Assembly (NCBI GenBank): GCA_002270565.1
Contig: NQMI01000129.1
Span: 62,001-126,000, forward strand
Reading direction: 5' to 3'
Source: Stenocarpella maydis
Taxonomy: Eukaryota; Ascomycota; Sordariomycetes; Diaporthales; Diaporthaceae
Length of the DNA stretch: 64,000 nt
Program-made: the position numbers and the translations under genes
Notes under the pieces: generated by a model
What the model was told of the DNA's origin: nothing
The model's input: the letters and a program-made list of their open reading frames with translations, nothing else
Databases searched by the model: none
Shown here: one piece after another, positions 1 to 11,620 of the stretch
Numbering within the stretch: position 1 is the first letter of the stretch
Layout of the letters: the number at the start of each line of letters is the position of its first letter

Positions 1-771
1 TTGAAGAACCTCGAGCCCTCGCCGACCATGAAGCCCCACCCGGCTAAGCGCGCTGCGACCACGGACCTGTCTCCCAAGAAACAGCCGACGCCCACCGTAC
101 CCCGAAAGGGCTCTGCGCCGGCCAAGTCGATACCGCCCGAGGCCCGTGGCAAGGTCAAACCGAAGCCCAAGAACGGGGCAAACAGCGGACGGCCCTCCAC
201 TAGGTCCGGGGAGCGCGAGCTGTCCGGGGGCTCCAGGCCGATGGAAGGCGACCCGCCATGGCTGGTGTCAGCATACAAGCCCGACCCCCGCCTGCCGCCA
301 GACCAGCAGCTCCTGCCCACCGTGGCCAGGCGGCTGCAGCAGGAGAAGTGGGAACAGGAGGGCAAGTTCGGGAGCGTCTACGATAAGGACTTTAGGCCAC
401 TCACAGGCGACGGCTTCCAGATGCCGGAGAACATGCCATCGTCCACGTCCTCGTCCGAAGACGTAGCGAAGCAGGACGACGTGGTGAGGCACGAGGTAGA
501 GAAGCCGGCCGACGACTGGCCCTTGAAATCACCAGACACGCCCAAGAGCCCTGCGTCGCCCGGAAAGTCCAGCTCTTACTCCACAATGCCCAAGATCCAG
601 GACAAGCCACCTGCGAGCCCGTTGTTAAGCCCCAAACAATCCTTGAGGCCAGTCGAGTCTCCGGCTCCGGAACCGATGCAGATAACAAGGGTGCCGGATA
701 TACCAGAGAAAGATCCGGAACAGACAGGCAAGAAAGAGAAGGGAGGCTGTGGCTGCTGTATTGTGATGTGA
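1..771 (+). CDS. C-terminal part of a CaaX-prenylated polarity protein, TeaR/Mod5-like
   Basis: The frame is open from the first base, so the N-terminus lies outside the window; 256 residues are visible up to the TGA at 769-771. The protein is Pro/Lys/Ser-rich and disordered except for a compact block at about residues 85-135 (PWLVSAYKPDPRLPPDQQ, then a KFGSVYDKDFRPL stretch). It ends GCGCCIVM: a CIVM CaaX box preceded by two more cysteines that could be palmitoylated. Fungal proteins with this block and a CaaX end include the TeaA receptor TeaR of Aspergillus (Mod5 in fission yeast), which anchors cell-end markers to the hyphal-tip membrane. The CaaX box is seen directly; the TeaR identity is from memory of the family, so moderate. 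No intron is needed in this part. Confidence 0.6.
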   Translation: MKNLEPSPTMKPHPAKRAATTDLSPKKQPTPTVPRKGSAPAKSIPPEARGKVKPKPKNGANSGRPSTRSGERELSGGSRPMEGDPPWLVSAYKPDPRLPPDQQLLPTVARRLQQEKWEQEGKFGSVYDKDFRPLTGDGFQMPENMPSSTSSSEDVAKQDDVVRHEVEKPADDWPLKSPDTPKSPASPGKSSSYSTMPKIQDKPPASPLLSPKQSLRPVESPAPEPMQITRVPDIPEKDPEQTGKKEKGGCGCCIVM

Positions 772-3700
772 TGCAACCCACCTGTGGCAACAGAATTTGA
801 GCTTGGATCGTGGTACGAGTCCCGGCCAACAGCAAGCCATTCCCACCTTGTCGTCGAAGCAGGCGCCCTCAACTTCCGGCACACCATCGACCTCAGAACA
901 CCGAGAACCCAACTCATCCGCACCTTCAGCGATCCCACAACACACCCCGTGTTCCGATATCAGACCCATATAGAGCACCGCGACTGCTCAGTCCTTGACG
1001 ATATAACGATTTCATTTTGCCTTTTCCACACCTCAAAGATTGTCTATACCTCCTCAGCCAACCACAGGCCATTACACCCGGAAAGCGATTCCTTTTGTAG
1101 TCTTTTTAATCTTACTACTGCCACTTTTCCAGGGAGCGCACAACTCAATAAGACTCCTGCCTGGGGCTCAAGTTCTGGCCCTGTGTCTTTTTGCTGGTTT
1201 CCTTTTTCCTTTCTCTTGTGAGTGCGTGGGAGTCACGGTTTTTGGGAACGAAATGCGCCTTTTTTTTGTCTACAACTGCATGTTAGGGGCGATTTTGTGT
1301 TTTTGCTTTGACTACATTTCTACCTGGCATTGCGTCTTCAACCAGCGACTTGTACCATATTACCAGCCGGACACTCCGAGGAAGTCCAGACTGGGAAACA
1401 AACAGCCCCCATGAAAGCTGCCACCACCGACGCTCCTGCGGTAACCCGAGTTCCTCTCACCTGAATGGCCGCCGGCCCACGCAGAGTTGTCTGCAGTGCG
1501 TCACCCGCCTCTCGCAAACCCGATGGGATGAAACCGGTCCCGCCTTTGAGAAGGCCACACAAGCCGAGATCGGGTCGGCTGGTCACCGGAGAACGGACAC
1601 TTCTATGGCGGGACGTGGGGCTTGCTGCACTATGATACCCTCTGCTATTTCGTCGCCTCCCCTGCGCAACGACGCAATTTGGGAGATCACTGGGAAAACA
1701 CATACACACAGTTGCAGACATTCACATCCGTCACACATACACATGCACGAACTCGCGCACACGCAATCATCAGCAAACAACAAACTCACGACATGGGGAA
1801 CAGGGATAGAGCCAGAGTGACGGTAGATGGGCTGTGTGTGGGCTGTGGACATATACCGGGACCGAGTACGACATCTTCAAACATTCAAGCCAAGGAAACG
1901 GGACCCTCATCAACTCGGTATGAGAGATAGCCGCGAGGAAAACAAAAAGGAGATAAATGCTGTGCAGCTTTGTGGCAAGTGGCAAAGGGGGATGGAGAGA
2001 GAAAAGGCGACTCATTGTGGAAGGGAAAAACAAAAAATTGAACATTATTCTTGAAACCCCACCGCGATTCACTCCGTGTGCCACCTTTTTTCTTTTCCCC
2101 GTTCTTGCTCGCCCTCGCTCGCCGCTTTAGAATCTGTCGCCGCTCCGTGACTTGAATTGGCTACTGAGCGGTTTGTAAGGGCAGGGAGGGAAGCTGCGTC
2201 CTTTGTGATCTGGGCCGGCCGCCCGGCCAAGTCACTTGTGCAAATTTGCCTGGACGGAGCCTGTAGGGCGTTTGTCCTGTGTACGAAGTGTGATGTGTGA
2301 TATGTGATGTGTGCGTGTGTGGTACGTGTGGTACGCGAAGGAAGGAAGGCATCCCGGGCTTTCGGTCCAAACAAACCTTGATCTTTTTTCGATACATCAT
2401 CAACTTGCCATACTACTTAGCCCCAACACAGCATTCCTACCTAATTCTTCCTGTGTGGGTGTGAACGTGGAAAGTCGAGTTGATACAGCAAAATGTGCGT
2501 CCACATCTATCTGCCTCTCCTCTGTCTTCGCCAACTGGTTTGGTTGGTGGGGTTGCTCGCCACTGGCAGGTCTGGTCCACACGAACCTTTGTTCCACGTG
2601 GATGATGGACCCCCCCCCAACATGGGACAGACAGACAGGCAAAGAGAAACGAGTTCATTACCCCACACCCCTTTCTCCCGATCGATTAGGCTTGTTTCCT
2701 GAGGTTTCGGGACTGGGGAGCTAAAGGAATGACTCGCAGGATGTCCAGTTGGGGGGGGGGGTTGGCGGGGTGCGCAAAGGGTGATTTTTTCTTAAACGCA
2801 ACTAATGGTTTTTTTTCTCTTTTCGTATGTGCGTACAATGCATTGCTTATGGGAATGAATGGGTGGGTGGATGGGTTACTAAGTAAGATATAAGGAGGCC
2901 ATGACTTTGTTCTTGCCCCGTCTCACACACAGTCAGCTCCCGACACCAGCTCTGGCCCCCCCCCTCCCAACGGGTGCTCGGCGGGCACGATGAAAAGGGG
3001 GGAAGGCTGGCGCGGGCAGTTCGGAATTCGTATAGCATATAGTATAGGCTAGGTAGTTATTTTATCATATGATGACAGGGATGGTGTCGTGCATGAAATA
3101 TGGGCATGAACAGGTAGGTACTTGATTAACCTGGGTCATGACGTGGACCGGCAGGCCTTGCCCGAGCCGTACCTGGTCAACCTGCCCAACCTGCCTGTCT
3201 GTCAACCTGTCAGCCAGGCTGCTGCAAGTCATGGCGAGCCAGCGCAGGTGGGAATGGGGGCAAGATGGTCACACACACACACACACACAAGACCCGCACG
3301 CGAAGCGTTTTGCTTTCGGGGGGCCGAGGCATGTCGTGTAAACCGCCCGCCTCGGTGCCCTCTGTGCTGCCGGGTTTGGGAGTTTACCGATCCATGTCGG
3401 CATACGACAGGCTCGGCATGGATGCTGCAGCACTACTCGATGAGCTGGGCCGACTGGAGAGCCGTCGTGAGATGTAAATAGAGCACCCCCGGCTCAGGGA
3501 CCTGGGGGAGGAAGTGGGAACCGGATGGGTAAGCATGCGGATGGCCACGAGGAAATGATGGGGTGGGTTTTTGGGTGGCACATGTGGGAAATTTTGGCTG
3601 CCGCATGTTGCAGTCAGTCGGTGAGTACGGAGTCCCTGGTTACTCTGATACCTCGCCCCCATCACCATACGCCCCTTTACCGAGTGGAGGAAAAGGTCAG

Positions 3701-3858
3701 TCCATCAGTTCCGGCGTGAGCTGCCGCGAAGGCAGCCAAGTCTGTGAAGAGGAGCCGGTGTCTTGTGCTCAGGTGTATTTTTGTACACAATTTACTATTG
3801 CCGATATTGGTAAGATCGATCTTGCTAATTACCAAAAGGTACTTAAGTAGGTATAACC
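772..3858. other. Long intergenic region with simple repeats, no gene recognised
   Basis: No reading frame here has recognisable protein features. Visible items are an 11-base G run (2751-2761), a (CA)n microsatellite at 3270-3289, and GT/TG-rich stretches near 1685-1760 and 2280-2330. The first few hundred bases are probably the 3' UTR of the CaaX gene. The 71 codons at 3265-3477 are open but have no start context or family resemblance. Confidence 0.5.
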
Positions 3859-3963
3859 CTACCGAGGTATCGAGCGTCTTCGCCTGTTTCCATTCTTGCT
3901 GCGCTGTTCAATGTCTGTGTAGGCGGCCGTGGCGGCCAGGGCGAGGATGGCCGTGAGCTTCAT
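3859..3963 (-). CDS. Possible first exon or remnant of a small secreted protein
   Basis: A 34-codon frame starts MKLTAILALAATAA, a typical fungal signal-peptide start (Lys, hydrophobic Leu/Ala core, Ala-x-Ala), followed by a short charged tail ending RRRRSIPR and a TAG. The final codon region offers a possible donor (CGGTAGGG), so the real product could continue through an intron, but no convincing second exon was found. It lies about 0.9 kb downstream of the CHRD gene on the same strand. It may be a decayed small-secreted-protein gene or chance. No function can be given. Confidence 0.22.
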   Translation of the reverse strand: MKLTAILALAATAAYTDIEQRSKNGNRRRRSIPR

Positions 3964-4882
3964 TGCGGAAGAGTTGATGGGTATGTTCGGGAAGACTCGG
4001 TGAGGGGGATTAGATGGTGGGATTGTCTGAGTGGATTGGGCTCTGCGGTGGTGATGGTGAGAGAGAGACATTGGCCCCCCACGGCGGAAACCCATGAAGT
4101 TTTAATTGCCAATAACTATGATATAACTGGCCATTCCAGTTAAACTCATTCCTATCACTTTGGATTTGATACTGTTGTACAAGTATTAACTAGTGGAATG
4201 ATCTTGATGCACTGTCACTGGTTGTTGCAATTCTTGCAACAGGCTTTAAGTCTGCCGATTACGGTGTCGAGGATATGAACAGAAGTATTTGAGACGATGC
4301 TTCAATGGCCTAAAACATTCAAGTTCGCCATCTCTGGCAACACAGTTAAATTGATCAATGCGATGCCTTGAGTATTTGAGGACGCTTTTATAATCGTATT
4401 CATATACCGCAGTTACTAAGTAGCCCGCGGGCTCTATCGGCGTTTCCCCGGCGCCAACGAAAAGAATATCATGATCATCCCTATCCACAACCCGCCCTGA
4501 ACCCGACCCAAGACTACTGTAATGTTCGCCCACCCCGTCCCACCCCAATCGGGCACATGATCGCTGATTCTATGTGGGACATGGCCACCGAAGCCGCCGC
4601 CGACGCCCTGTGACCTGGCGTCCGTAAGCACTGGAACCACAAGCAATGTCGTGCATCCAAATGTCTTGATTTCTTTGGCTCCGGCAGAATGGAGCGGGGA
4701 TATTGACGTAGCTGTTGGCCGAACCAGGGATATCCACGCCAAGAAAACCAAGAGGCTGCGTTGGAGGACGCTTGCGATGGCAAGGTGTTGTTAAGCTGGT
4801 CATTATATAAATGGTGTATCAGATGTACTCTGTGTGCTCCTCGGAAGACCTAGACGGACCCCGGGCGGCCGTCACCGGCTTC
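3964..4882. other. Intergenic region, nothing recognised
   Basis: Spacer downstream of the CHRD gene. It includes an AT-rich stretch around 4100-4200. Several overlapping minus-strand frames around 4246-4800 are open, but they are short and show no family resemblance. Confidence 0.5.
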
Positions 4883-5599
4883 TCACGCCAGCTGGCCTCG
4901 TACCGCGCCAGGCATGGCCAGGCTGGAGTGGGTGTCGGCAAAGAACCCGGCCGGGTCCGCCTCGATCTGGGCCACGGTGAAGCCGGCACCGGTGTCGGCG
5001 CCTTCCATGACGACGCCGGTTGTGAAGGGCCCCGTCATGCAGCCGACGCTGTTCATGACCCCGGCGGCGGGGTCGCCGACGGGCACGGGGTTCGGGAAGG
5101 CTATCCTCGGGGGCCCGGACTGGCCCACCGCCGCCTGGTGGATGTGTGTCGCCGTCACGGCGGGCGAGGCGAAATCCCCCTGGAAGTTGTTGAGGGTGAT
5201 ATTGTAGCAGATTGTGTCGGTGGCCGCGTTGAGGCCAAAGTTGAAGGTCCCCGACGCGCCGGCCAGGCCGCCAGTGGGTGTTGTCCCTTCGACGACCTGC
5301 TCGGGCACGGCATTGACAAGCATGGTTGTCGAGAAGGTGAAGAGCCCGTTGGCATCGCCGGCGCCGGCCGCGGCCGGCACCACCGGAGCCACCTCGGGAG
5401 CGGCTGCCGGGGGGACTCCGGGTGCTGCAGGGGCTGCGGCGCCGGCGCTGAGGTCGATCTGGGAGATTGTGATCTGGATGGCGGAGTTGCCAGTCCCACC
5501 GAGCTGGATGGGCTCGGTGGTTGTTTGTCGTACAGCGACAGGCGAGGCATGAGCGCCCAGCGCCAGGAGAGCAAGTGAAGAGAGTGTTGGCTTCATCAT
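4883..5599 (-). CDS. Secreted CHRD-domain protein
   Basis: Single-exon gene of 238 residues. It begins MMKPTLSSLALLALGAHA, a signal peptide with a likely cleavage after AHA, so it is probably secreted or wall-associated. A Pro/Ala-rich linker (about residues 50-80) leads into a CHRD fold: ICYNITLNNF, then THIHQAAVGQSGPPRIAF, and near the end FFADTHSSLAMPGAVRGQL. The His-x-His and GxVRGQL elements are hallmarks of CHRD proteins, known in fungi as secreted proteins of unclear role and related to chordin repeats. The second Met of MM is an equally good start. A TATA-like element lies about 170 bp upstream. High GC3 and no stops set it apart from the repeats. Substrate or partner unknown. Confidence 0.88.
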   Translation of the reverse strand: MMKPTLSSLALLALGAHASPVAVRQTTTEPIQLGGTGNSAIQITISQIDLSAGAAAPAAPGVPPAAAPEVAPVVPAAAGAGDANGLFTFSTTMLVNAVPEQVVEGTTPTGGLAGASGTFNFGLNAATDTICYNITLNNFQGDFASPAVTATHIHQAAVGQSGPPRIAFPNPVPVGDPAAGVMNSVGCMTGPFTTGVVMEGADTGAGFTVAQIEADPAGFFADTHSSLAMPGAVRGQLA

Positions 5600-5766
5600 G
5601 GTTTCACGGAAATGACAGTACTAAGTAGTAATAAAAAGAGTATTTTGAATTGTAAAAGAGTCGTAGAATTGAAAAGAGTGTCAGTTCTCTGTGTGTAGCT
5701 CTCAAGACGATTGTTTGGTCTTCCAACTTGTGCGACTAGAATGACCACGGGGCCCGTCCCAGCTGC

Positions 5767-5774
5767 TTTATATC
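5767..5774 (-). promoter_or_regulatory. TATA-like element of the CHRD gene
   Basis: On the minus strand the sequence reads GATATAAAG about 170 bp upstream of the CHRD start codon, followed by a GC-rich then A-rich leader. The position fits a core promoter with a 5' UTR of roughly 140 nt. Assignment is by position only. Confidence 0.4.
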
Positions 5775-7166
5775 ACCTTTGCCACGCACCCAGAGACCCG
5801 CAGAGAATCACACAAGGCCCAAGGCGCACAAGAAGGACAAAACATCTTCGGCCTTGATCGGCCAGTCCAAAACGAGGGCGCCCAGCACGGGTGGCCGTCT
5901 CCTGAGGAATTGGCGGCAGCGATCAGGACGCCGCCGAGTACTTGTACCAAGGCGTGAAAGTCTTGACCAACACAAAGGGGGTCACTGGCGAAAGCCTCCG
6001 ACGTGTCGGAAACACGTGCTACCGCACTCATTCGCGACTTGGCGGGCGGCTTGGGAGGGTCCAAGCTGTCTCGGGGCGGTGTACTGCCGGGGCTAGGGCT
6101 GGAACTCTCGTGTATTCCGCATTGGCGCCGAGCTTGTCATCTCCTGGAGCCGCAGAAGTGACCATGGGTGATGCACAGTTCCTCTTCATGCTGGCAGGAA
6201 TGAATTGATGATATCTAATAGGCCCTTTCGGATGTTTCTCTTCCGCGCCATTCAGTAGAATAGTTGTCTGTCCTATGAAAGACAAATATAGCCTGGATAT
6301 ATACTGCACTCGCCAAGATACTTACTTAGAGTATTCAAGTATGCAGGCTCTGAGAATGGCCACCCAAACATGCAACCGAGATTTACAGCCAGACATTTCT
6401 CAATGCCAAGGGCGGAACGAACGTCCAGCCATCCTATCAGGAAATCTCTTTTCTAGGTTGCGAGCCTCTAGCCCGGTAGGGTACCCCCGATGACACTTCT
6501 ATATCTCTCAGGATACACCGCCTCTGTTGTAAGGTCTCAACGAGAATCATGTGAGAGTATACTGGTGTTGGCTTGAACAATACTGTATCGCCAACACCAC
6601 GAGATAAACTTACAACACTGGTATATATTACCGAATGTCCAAATTCCCTTCGTGATGAGGCAGTGGATAATTTACATATATGTAGGCTTGGGCTTCGGCC
6701 ACGGAGGGAGTCGGAGTGCTGTTTCAAAGTCTAAGCTACCTAGGCACCTAGGTAATCCAAGTACTTCTGGCCGCCTCGCCACATTTACATCGGCGGCGCG
6801 AGTGGCGGCCGATTTTGGATGCTGGTGTGCTCCGGATTCGCCGTCTCGGTGCTGAGACCAGGTGGTAGCCCAGTGTCAGCAGTGGGCAGTGATCATGATG
6901 GATCTGATCAATCAAGCCCATTGCCACGAATCAGCAAGAGACCATGGTGTTTGGTGAAAAAAAGTTTTTTTTTTTTTATTTTCCAAAAAGAAAATAAGAC
7001 TGCCCCAACAAAATGTTGTACGCTCTCACCATTTGATGACCTTCGCCGCCACCAGAAGTCCCACCACCACACCAAATATTAGAAGGCTTGTAAAGCCAGC
7101 AATGGGTGGGGCCAGGGTGAGGTAAGGGGAGGAGCGACAGAGATGGGTAACAGGATGGCAGAGGGG
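5775..7166. other. Intergenic region, nothing recognised
   Basis: Contains short unconvincing frames, palindromic CCTAGG-type motifs near 6738-6755, and a T run near 6965-6980. No gene or repeat family could be identified. Confidence 0.45.
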
Positions 7167-7520
7167 TCAAGTAGGTGTGGTAGCACTGGCCATATGTGTG
7201 AGATGACGCGAAGAAGTAGATAACTGTAGCGGAAATGCACAGGAAGAGATGTGCGTAGAAAGAGATGGGAGGGTGACCGCCGACCTGAATGTCGCAGGTC
7301 CATTTGGCATGTCCAATGTCACATCATGTCCGTCGGCCGATATGACCTTGTATGGTCCCGCCCATCCTTCTTTCTCCCGCCACACGCGGACCTCGCGTTG
7401 CAGTGGGAGCTCTGTGTTGATAAGAGGTTCATTCCTGTTGTTCAGGGCGTCCCATATCCGTCGTTCAGCCATGGTTTTCCGCAGCATCTTCATAGCTTTG
7501 GAAACAGCGTCCGCCCGTTT
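7167..7520 (-). pseudogene. Relic of a retroelement pol 3' end
   Basis: On the minus strand, from about 7520 to 7230, the translation includes WKRADAVSKAMKMLRK, then EVRVWREKEGWAGPYKVI and VTLDMPNGPATFRS. This is the C-terminal region downstream of integrase in a widespread fungal LTR-retroelement polyprotein, where W-x-GPYK and DMPNGP-x-FRS are recurrent. Only about 100 codons remain. A TGA lies just upstream of the aligned part, and the normal continuation after FRS is lost. No LTRs are visible beside it. It overlaps the distal exon of the neighbouring gene remnant in another frame. Confidence 0.6.
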
Positions 7521-7963
7521 CCAATGTCAGGTGGGATGGCGGTGAGCAAGTGGTTCGTTCGATTGATGTAGTAGCTAAGTTGGTTGGGGCCCAGAGGGCC
7601 CAGCCTGGAAAACTAAGTAGTTGAGTACCAGCAGTGTTGTACCTGCCGATAGAGAGGGAGACGCGTGAGGAAAGAGACGCGTGAAGAAAGAGAGTCGAAG
7701 ACATTATTGACGAGGAGGACCTACGTTGACTCCCGGCTGACTCGCTGGCCGTTCCGTGGAGGCGATGACTCGAGGTCGACTTCTTGGCTTGACTGGAGTT
7801 GATTGGCGTTCGCAAGAGGGTGAGGCTCGATTGAGGGGGCGCTGCCCTGCACGCTGGGCCGCAGGGCGTCGAGGTTGATGACGATGTCGGTGTCTTCGGT
7901 GTGGAGCTGGGACCGCTGTGGCGGGGAGACGAGAGTCTCGAGTTCAAGGGAGCTGGTTGACAT
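7465..7963 (-). pseudogene. 5' remnant of an unidentified gene truncated at a retroelement relic
   Basis: Starts at 7963 after a typical leader (CACCCAACAGCAATCATG) and encodes a low-complexity N-terminus beginning MSTSSLELETLVSPPQ. A plausible intron lies at 7643-7724 (donor GTAGGT, acceptor CGGCAG); joining 7725-7963 to 7465-7642 gives 138 codons. The second exon soon runs into DNA that encodes retroelement pol in a different frame, so the C-terminus is probably artificial and the true 3' part lost. The protein family was not recognised. Confidence 0.4.
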
Positions 7964-9780
7964 GATTGCTGTTGGGTGGTGGAAGATTGCAGTTCTGTTT
8001 GATTGTGGCGACGAAGGTGTGTCTTGATTCTGGTGAGAGCGCATGATGAAGAAAGAAATAAGAAAGGAAAACCAGGGAGATGGGGGACAGGAGGCGTTTA
8101 AGTATGCCGAGGGACCGCTGGATTCGCGTCTCCCAACCTGCAGTGAGTGTTTACTTCGTGTCTGCCTTGTAGCCCTTGGGACGGGATGTTTTGTCCGGCA
8201 GCTGCTCGACTGATCTGAACAGAGAAGGTTTTGGGGAAGGAGTGTCCTCACGTACGGATTGGCCTAGCCAATTGGGTACCGTGGTATTGAACGGTAATGG
8301 ATGGAGAATAGTTTGCGTGAAAAAGACCAAGAGGAGGAAAAGGAAACAACAAAACAAAACACAAACTTAGATATGGGTCCCTGCCGCCTTACTTTCCGTA
8401 ATGGTGATTCCGGGATTGCATTGTAGGCGCCCTTCCTGAGGAAAAGGAGGCAGCACTAGCTTCTAAGTGTAAAAGAAAGAGGATTTATACTGGCTCCCTC
8501 CCACGTCGAAGAGGCAGATTCTCCCTCTCGCACATCATCAAAAATCCCGAAAGTCTGAAACTGAGCAAAGAATGTCTTACAAACTATCATCAACTCACTG
8601 ACTATCCTCTACTGAGCACAAATCAACAAGATGCGTTCTCACTTCCAGGCTTTCGTTCTGGGACTGGCTTGTTTCCAGCAAGAAATGCCTCCTTGCTGCA
8701 CCGGAATCCGTTGTCCTTGGGACGCGGAGCTGGATAACTAGATTGTATGGTAGTACGATAGTCTGGCTGGGGATTTGGGCTTTGGATTCCAGCCCTAGCT
8801 CGCCAGTCACACGAGCGTTAGTTGCTTGACACCAGGTTGTCAAGATTCCTAGAAGGCGAGAGCAGCAAACTATGTTATGTGAATGCTGTGGCTGCTGAGC
8901 GGCAAAGTCTTGAGGGTTATGCAAGTACCGGCTTTTATGGTCATTGCGAAGTCGAGGCGGTTACGTCTGGATTTCAAAATTTAGTTGAAGCATAATGAGA
9001 TGGCCTTTGATATATTCTAACTCGGTACACATCACAGCTACTTCCGGCATTTAATGTATCAGAGCACGGCCAGTAATCTCCTCGATCAAAATGTGACCGC
9101 ACGAGATCTTGGTACAAAAGCCACCTCAGACAGGAGGAGCCTCCAGTGACCAGAGTCTTGTCAGGGAGTCTTCGTAGCCGTTTCCCTTGTTCCCTAGGTC
9201 CTATATCCATGATACTTTTCCTTACTTGTCCACCTGCCATGACTGCGTACACCATACCTGGGTATTTATGCGTCCAGGTCCCGGATAGCATATGCATTTC
9301 TTGAGTCATAACATGCATAGCTTACTTGTCACGTCTGGCAATGTTGCACTCGTGGAGGCAACCACAGGTTTTCACTGGTATTTTTACAACATAACAGCTA
9401 TAGAGCTCAGTCATTATCGGTGCTTGTTATATAGGCGCTTCTGTCTTGATCAATAGAAATTCGCTGTCACTTATTTCTTGGTAAAAAAAAGTCACTTTGA
9501 TATTTCAAAAAATCAAGAATGGATAAACTGTCCACTCCCTTGCAGGAGGAGGCGATTCTTGAAAATCTATGATGAAGAAAAAAATAAGCGGAACGTGAAC
9601 CACTGCTGATGCGGAACATTTGAAGGATCACGCCCGGATAGTAATAGAAGTGTTCCAACCCAATTCAAATATCTTGCTTAACATCATGGACCCCCATTTC
9701 AGCCTGCCCCCCCATTTCAACACCCCCACATTCACATACGCATATAAACGCATCTATACCCACTCCACAGAAAAACTTAA
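7964..9780. other. Intergenic region leading into AT-rich repeat block
   Basis: Nothing with recognisable coding features. Composition is normal until about 9,650, then becomes AT-rich and TpA-rich, the start of the RIP-mutated block. Short frames at 8595-8924 and 8974-9318 show no family resemblance. Confidence 0.5.
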
Positions 9781-10467
9781 ATATCTTAATAAGGGATTTT
9801 TTTCTAATTACTAAACTTTATATATAACTTAACTAAACCATCATAAAGCAATATTCTAAAAATAAACTTAATAATATTATTATAGTAATTAAGAATAGTA
9901 TACTAATTAACTAAGCCTTTAAGATCTGATATATTCCCTAAACTACCTTTTATAATCACCTTAATAGCTATATAAGCTATTATAAAGCTTCCTACCCTTA
10001 GCAGCTTATTTCTAAAGTTTAAAAGGCTTAATTAGCTTTATTTATTATTAATTAGAGTTAATTAGGGCTTACCCTAACCTAGTTTAATCTATAAGATCTA
10101 ATAGCCCGTCTTTCCTTTCTAAATAAAGACTACCCTCCTCTTAGAAAATATTAGCTTTAGGGCTTCCTTTCTTATCACCCAGAACTTTAATTAAGGAGAA
10201 ATTAGTATATTAAAGCCTTAAGGATTTAGGCAGCTATAAAGGCAAATATCAAGTCTTAGTTTAACCTCCTTAAGCTGCCCATTATAAAATCAATCAAACC
10301 AGGCAACCACTGGAATACTAATAAGAGCGGGATTATAAAGGGTTGCTTAAAAGAAGCCCTTATCTTCAACTATTCAAAGGGCAGCCTAATTATCCAATTA
10401 GACTATAATCCCCAAGTATAAACCTCCTTCCTCAAGTATATTAACGCCTTAGTTGGGGTACTAGTTC
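9781..10467. mobile_element. RIP-mutated retroelement debris
   Basis: Extremely AT-rich with dense TAG/TAA in all frames. Plus-strand traces near 10,330-10,440 resemble a Gypsy RNase H segment, but too little survives for a firm call. It ends abruptly at the solo LTR starting 10,468. Confidence 0.35.
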
Positions 10468-11017
10468 TGATGAATATGTGCTATAAAATAGCATTCAGTT
10501 CAGCGTGTGTTTCGGCAGGGTCGCAGTGTGGTGCCCTGAGGCGAATTCGGACAATTGACAGTGGTCTGGACAACTTTGTATTGAATTAAGTTGGGCTTCT
10601 GTAAGCCCTCCTTATATACCCTCCGACCTCGTCTCACCCCTGGGCACGCTGCGGTAGGCTCTGGTGCAAATTTGCAAATGCCGGAGAATTCGCCCTTCCA
10701 ACACACCATCTTTGGTTCCAAGCCACCAGCCAACCATAGCCCTGGCAATGCCCAAATTAAGTACATACAAACTTCAGAAATCAAGCTATCTAATGCATCA
10801 AGTTATATACTTTTTGGGTAAGAAATAAGGGTAATGCAGAGGTCTGAATTAAGGTGCAAATGCAGGCCAAAATAATCGACTCACGGCCACCAAACTCATC
10901 TTGCGTCGCGCACGCACTGGGCGTACTTAGCGAAAATCGCCTGACTCGCAAGTCTAGGGTAACTCCTTGCTAGAAAGTCTAGGGTAACTCCTTACAAGAA
11001 GTCTAGGGTAACTCCTT
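10468..11017 (-). repeat. Solo LTR, family Fam2, copy 1
   Basis: Begins TGATGAAT and is followed by the single N at 11,018 that replaces its outer end. It is near-identical to copies at 18,896-19,445 and, inverted, at 15,574-16,165. Read on the minus strand, the unit runs from tandem 21-22 bp repeats (AAGGAGTTACCCTAGACTT) through a TATA box (GTATATAAGGAGGG) to TTCATCA, which sets the transcriptional orientation. GC content is far higher than the flanks and RIP changes are few, so it arrived after most local RIP. Confidence 0.75.
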
Positions 11018-11018
11018 N

Positions 11019-11397
11019 CAATATAATACCTCTATAATTATAGTAAAGTAATAATTTCTTTATTACTATTAGCAAGTATATAAAGAAGCATTTATAGCTT
11101 TAAATATTCATTCTAAGTAAAGGGTAATAGGATTATAGCTGGTTAATTAAGTAAGAGGGCTCTTAAGCAACTTTATCCTTAAAAACTACTAAATAAAGAA
11201 AAGATCTCAAGATTCTAATACTAGGAATAGCTTTATTAATAAAAATAAAGCACTATACTCTTTTTCCCAGCCCTAAGAGCCTATTTTTCAAACGCCCAGG
11301 TAATCACAAAAGTTAAGGTTATTACTCTACATTTATACTTATAAGAAATACTTAAGCCCTATATAATAATACCTTTTTAGAAAAATTATTAAGGGGT
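11019..11397. mobile_element. RIP-mutated DNA of unknown origin
   Basis: AT-rich and stop-dense. No terminal motif or protein trace was recognised between the N at 11,018 and the putative LTR at 11,398. Confidence 0.35.
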
Positions 11398-11620
11398 TGT
11401 GGCAATAGTAGTGTGCAACAGCACAATGGTGGGCTATCGCTACAGCCACCGTACTGTAGCCAGAGGACGTAGTTGCTTACTAAGCAACTACCACCCACTA
11501 TATAGACCCGAGATAGCTGGCGGGCTACGCCCACTGCACCCACTACTCGAAAGACAGAGAGAAATATAAGAACAACACCCCACTTGTATTGTAATATGTG
11601 ACCCATCTAATACTAATTAG
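11398..11620 (+). repeat. Probable LTR of the Copia-type element
   Basis: A moderately GC-rich island starting TGTGGCAATAGTAGTG, with a TATATAGACCCGAG core-promoter-like stretch and a short CT/GA-rich part, ending near TGTGACCCATCTAATAC. It sits about 260 bp before the gag relic in the right place for a 5' LTR. No second copy is present, so borders are tentative. Confidence 0.4.

Noticed and set aside
4811..5578. Long open frames opposite and overlapping the CHRD gene
   Set aside because: GC-rich shadow of the real gene; the minus-strand product has a signal peptide and CHRD motifs while the others are Gly/Arg/Pro low-complexity translations.
10500..10784. Frames of 94-100 codons in Fam2 LTR copies (also 18,923-19,225 and the 15,812-16,042 region)
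   Set aside because: They are similar only because the LTR copies are similar; they overlap the TATA box and tandem repeats, exist on both strands, and have no protein-family features.
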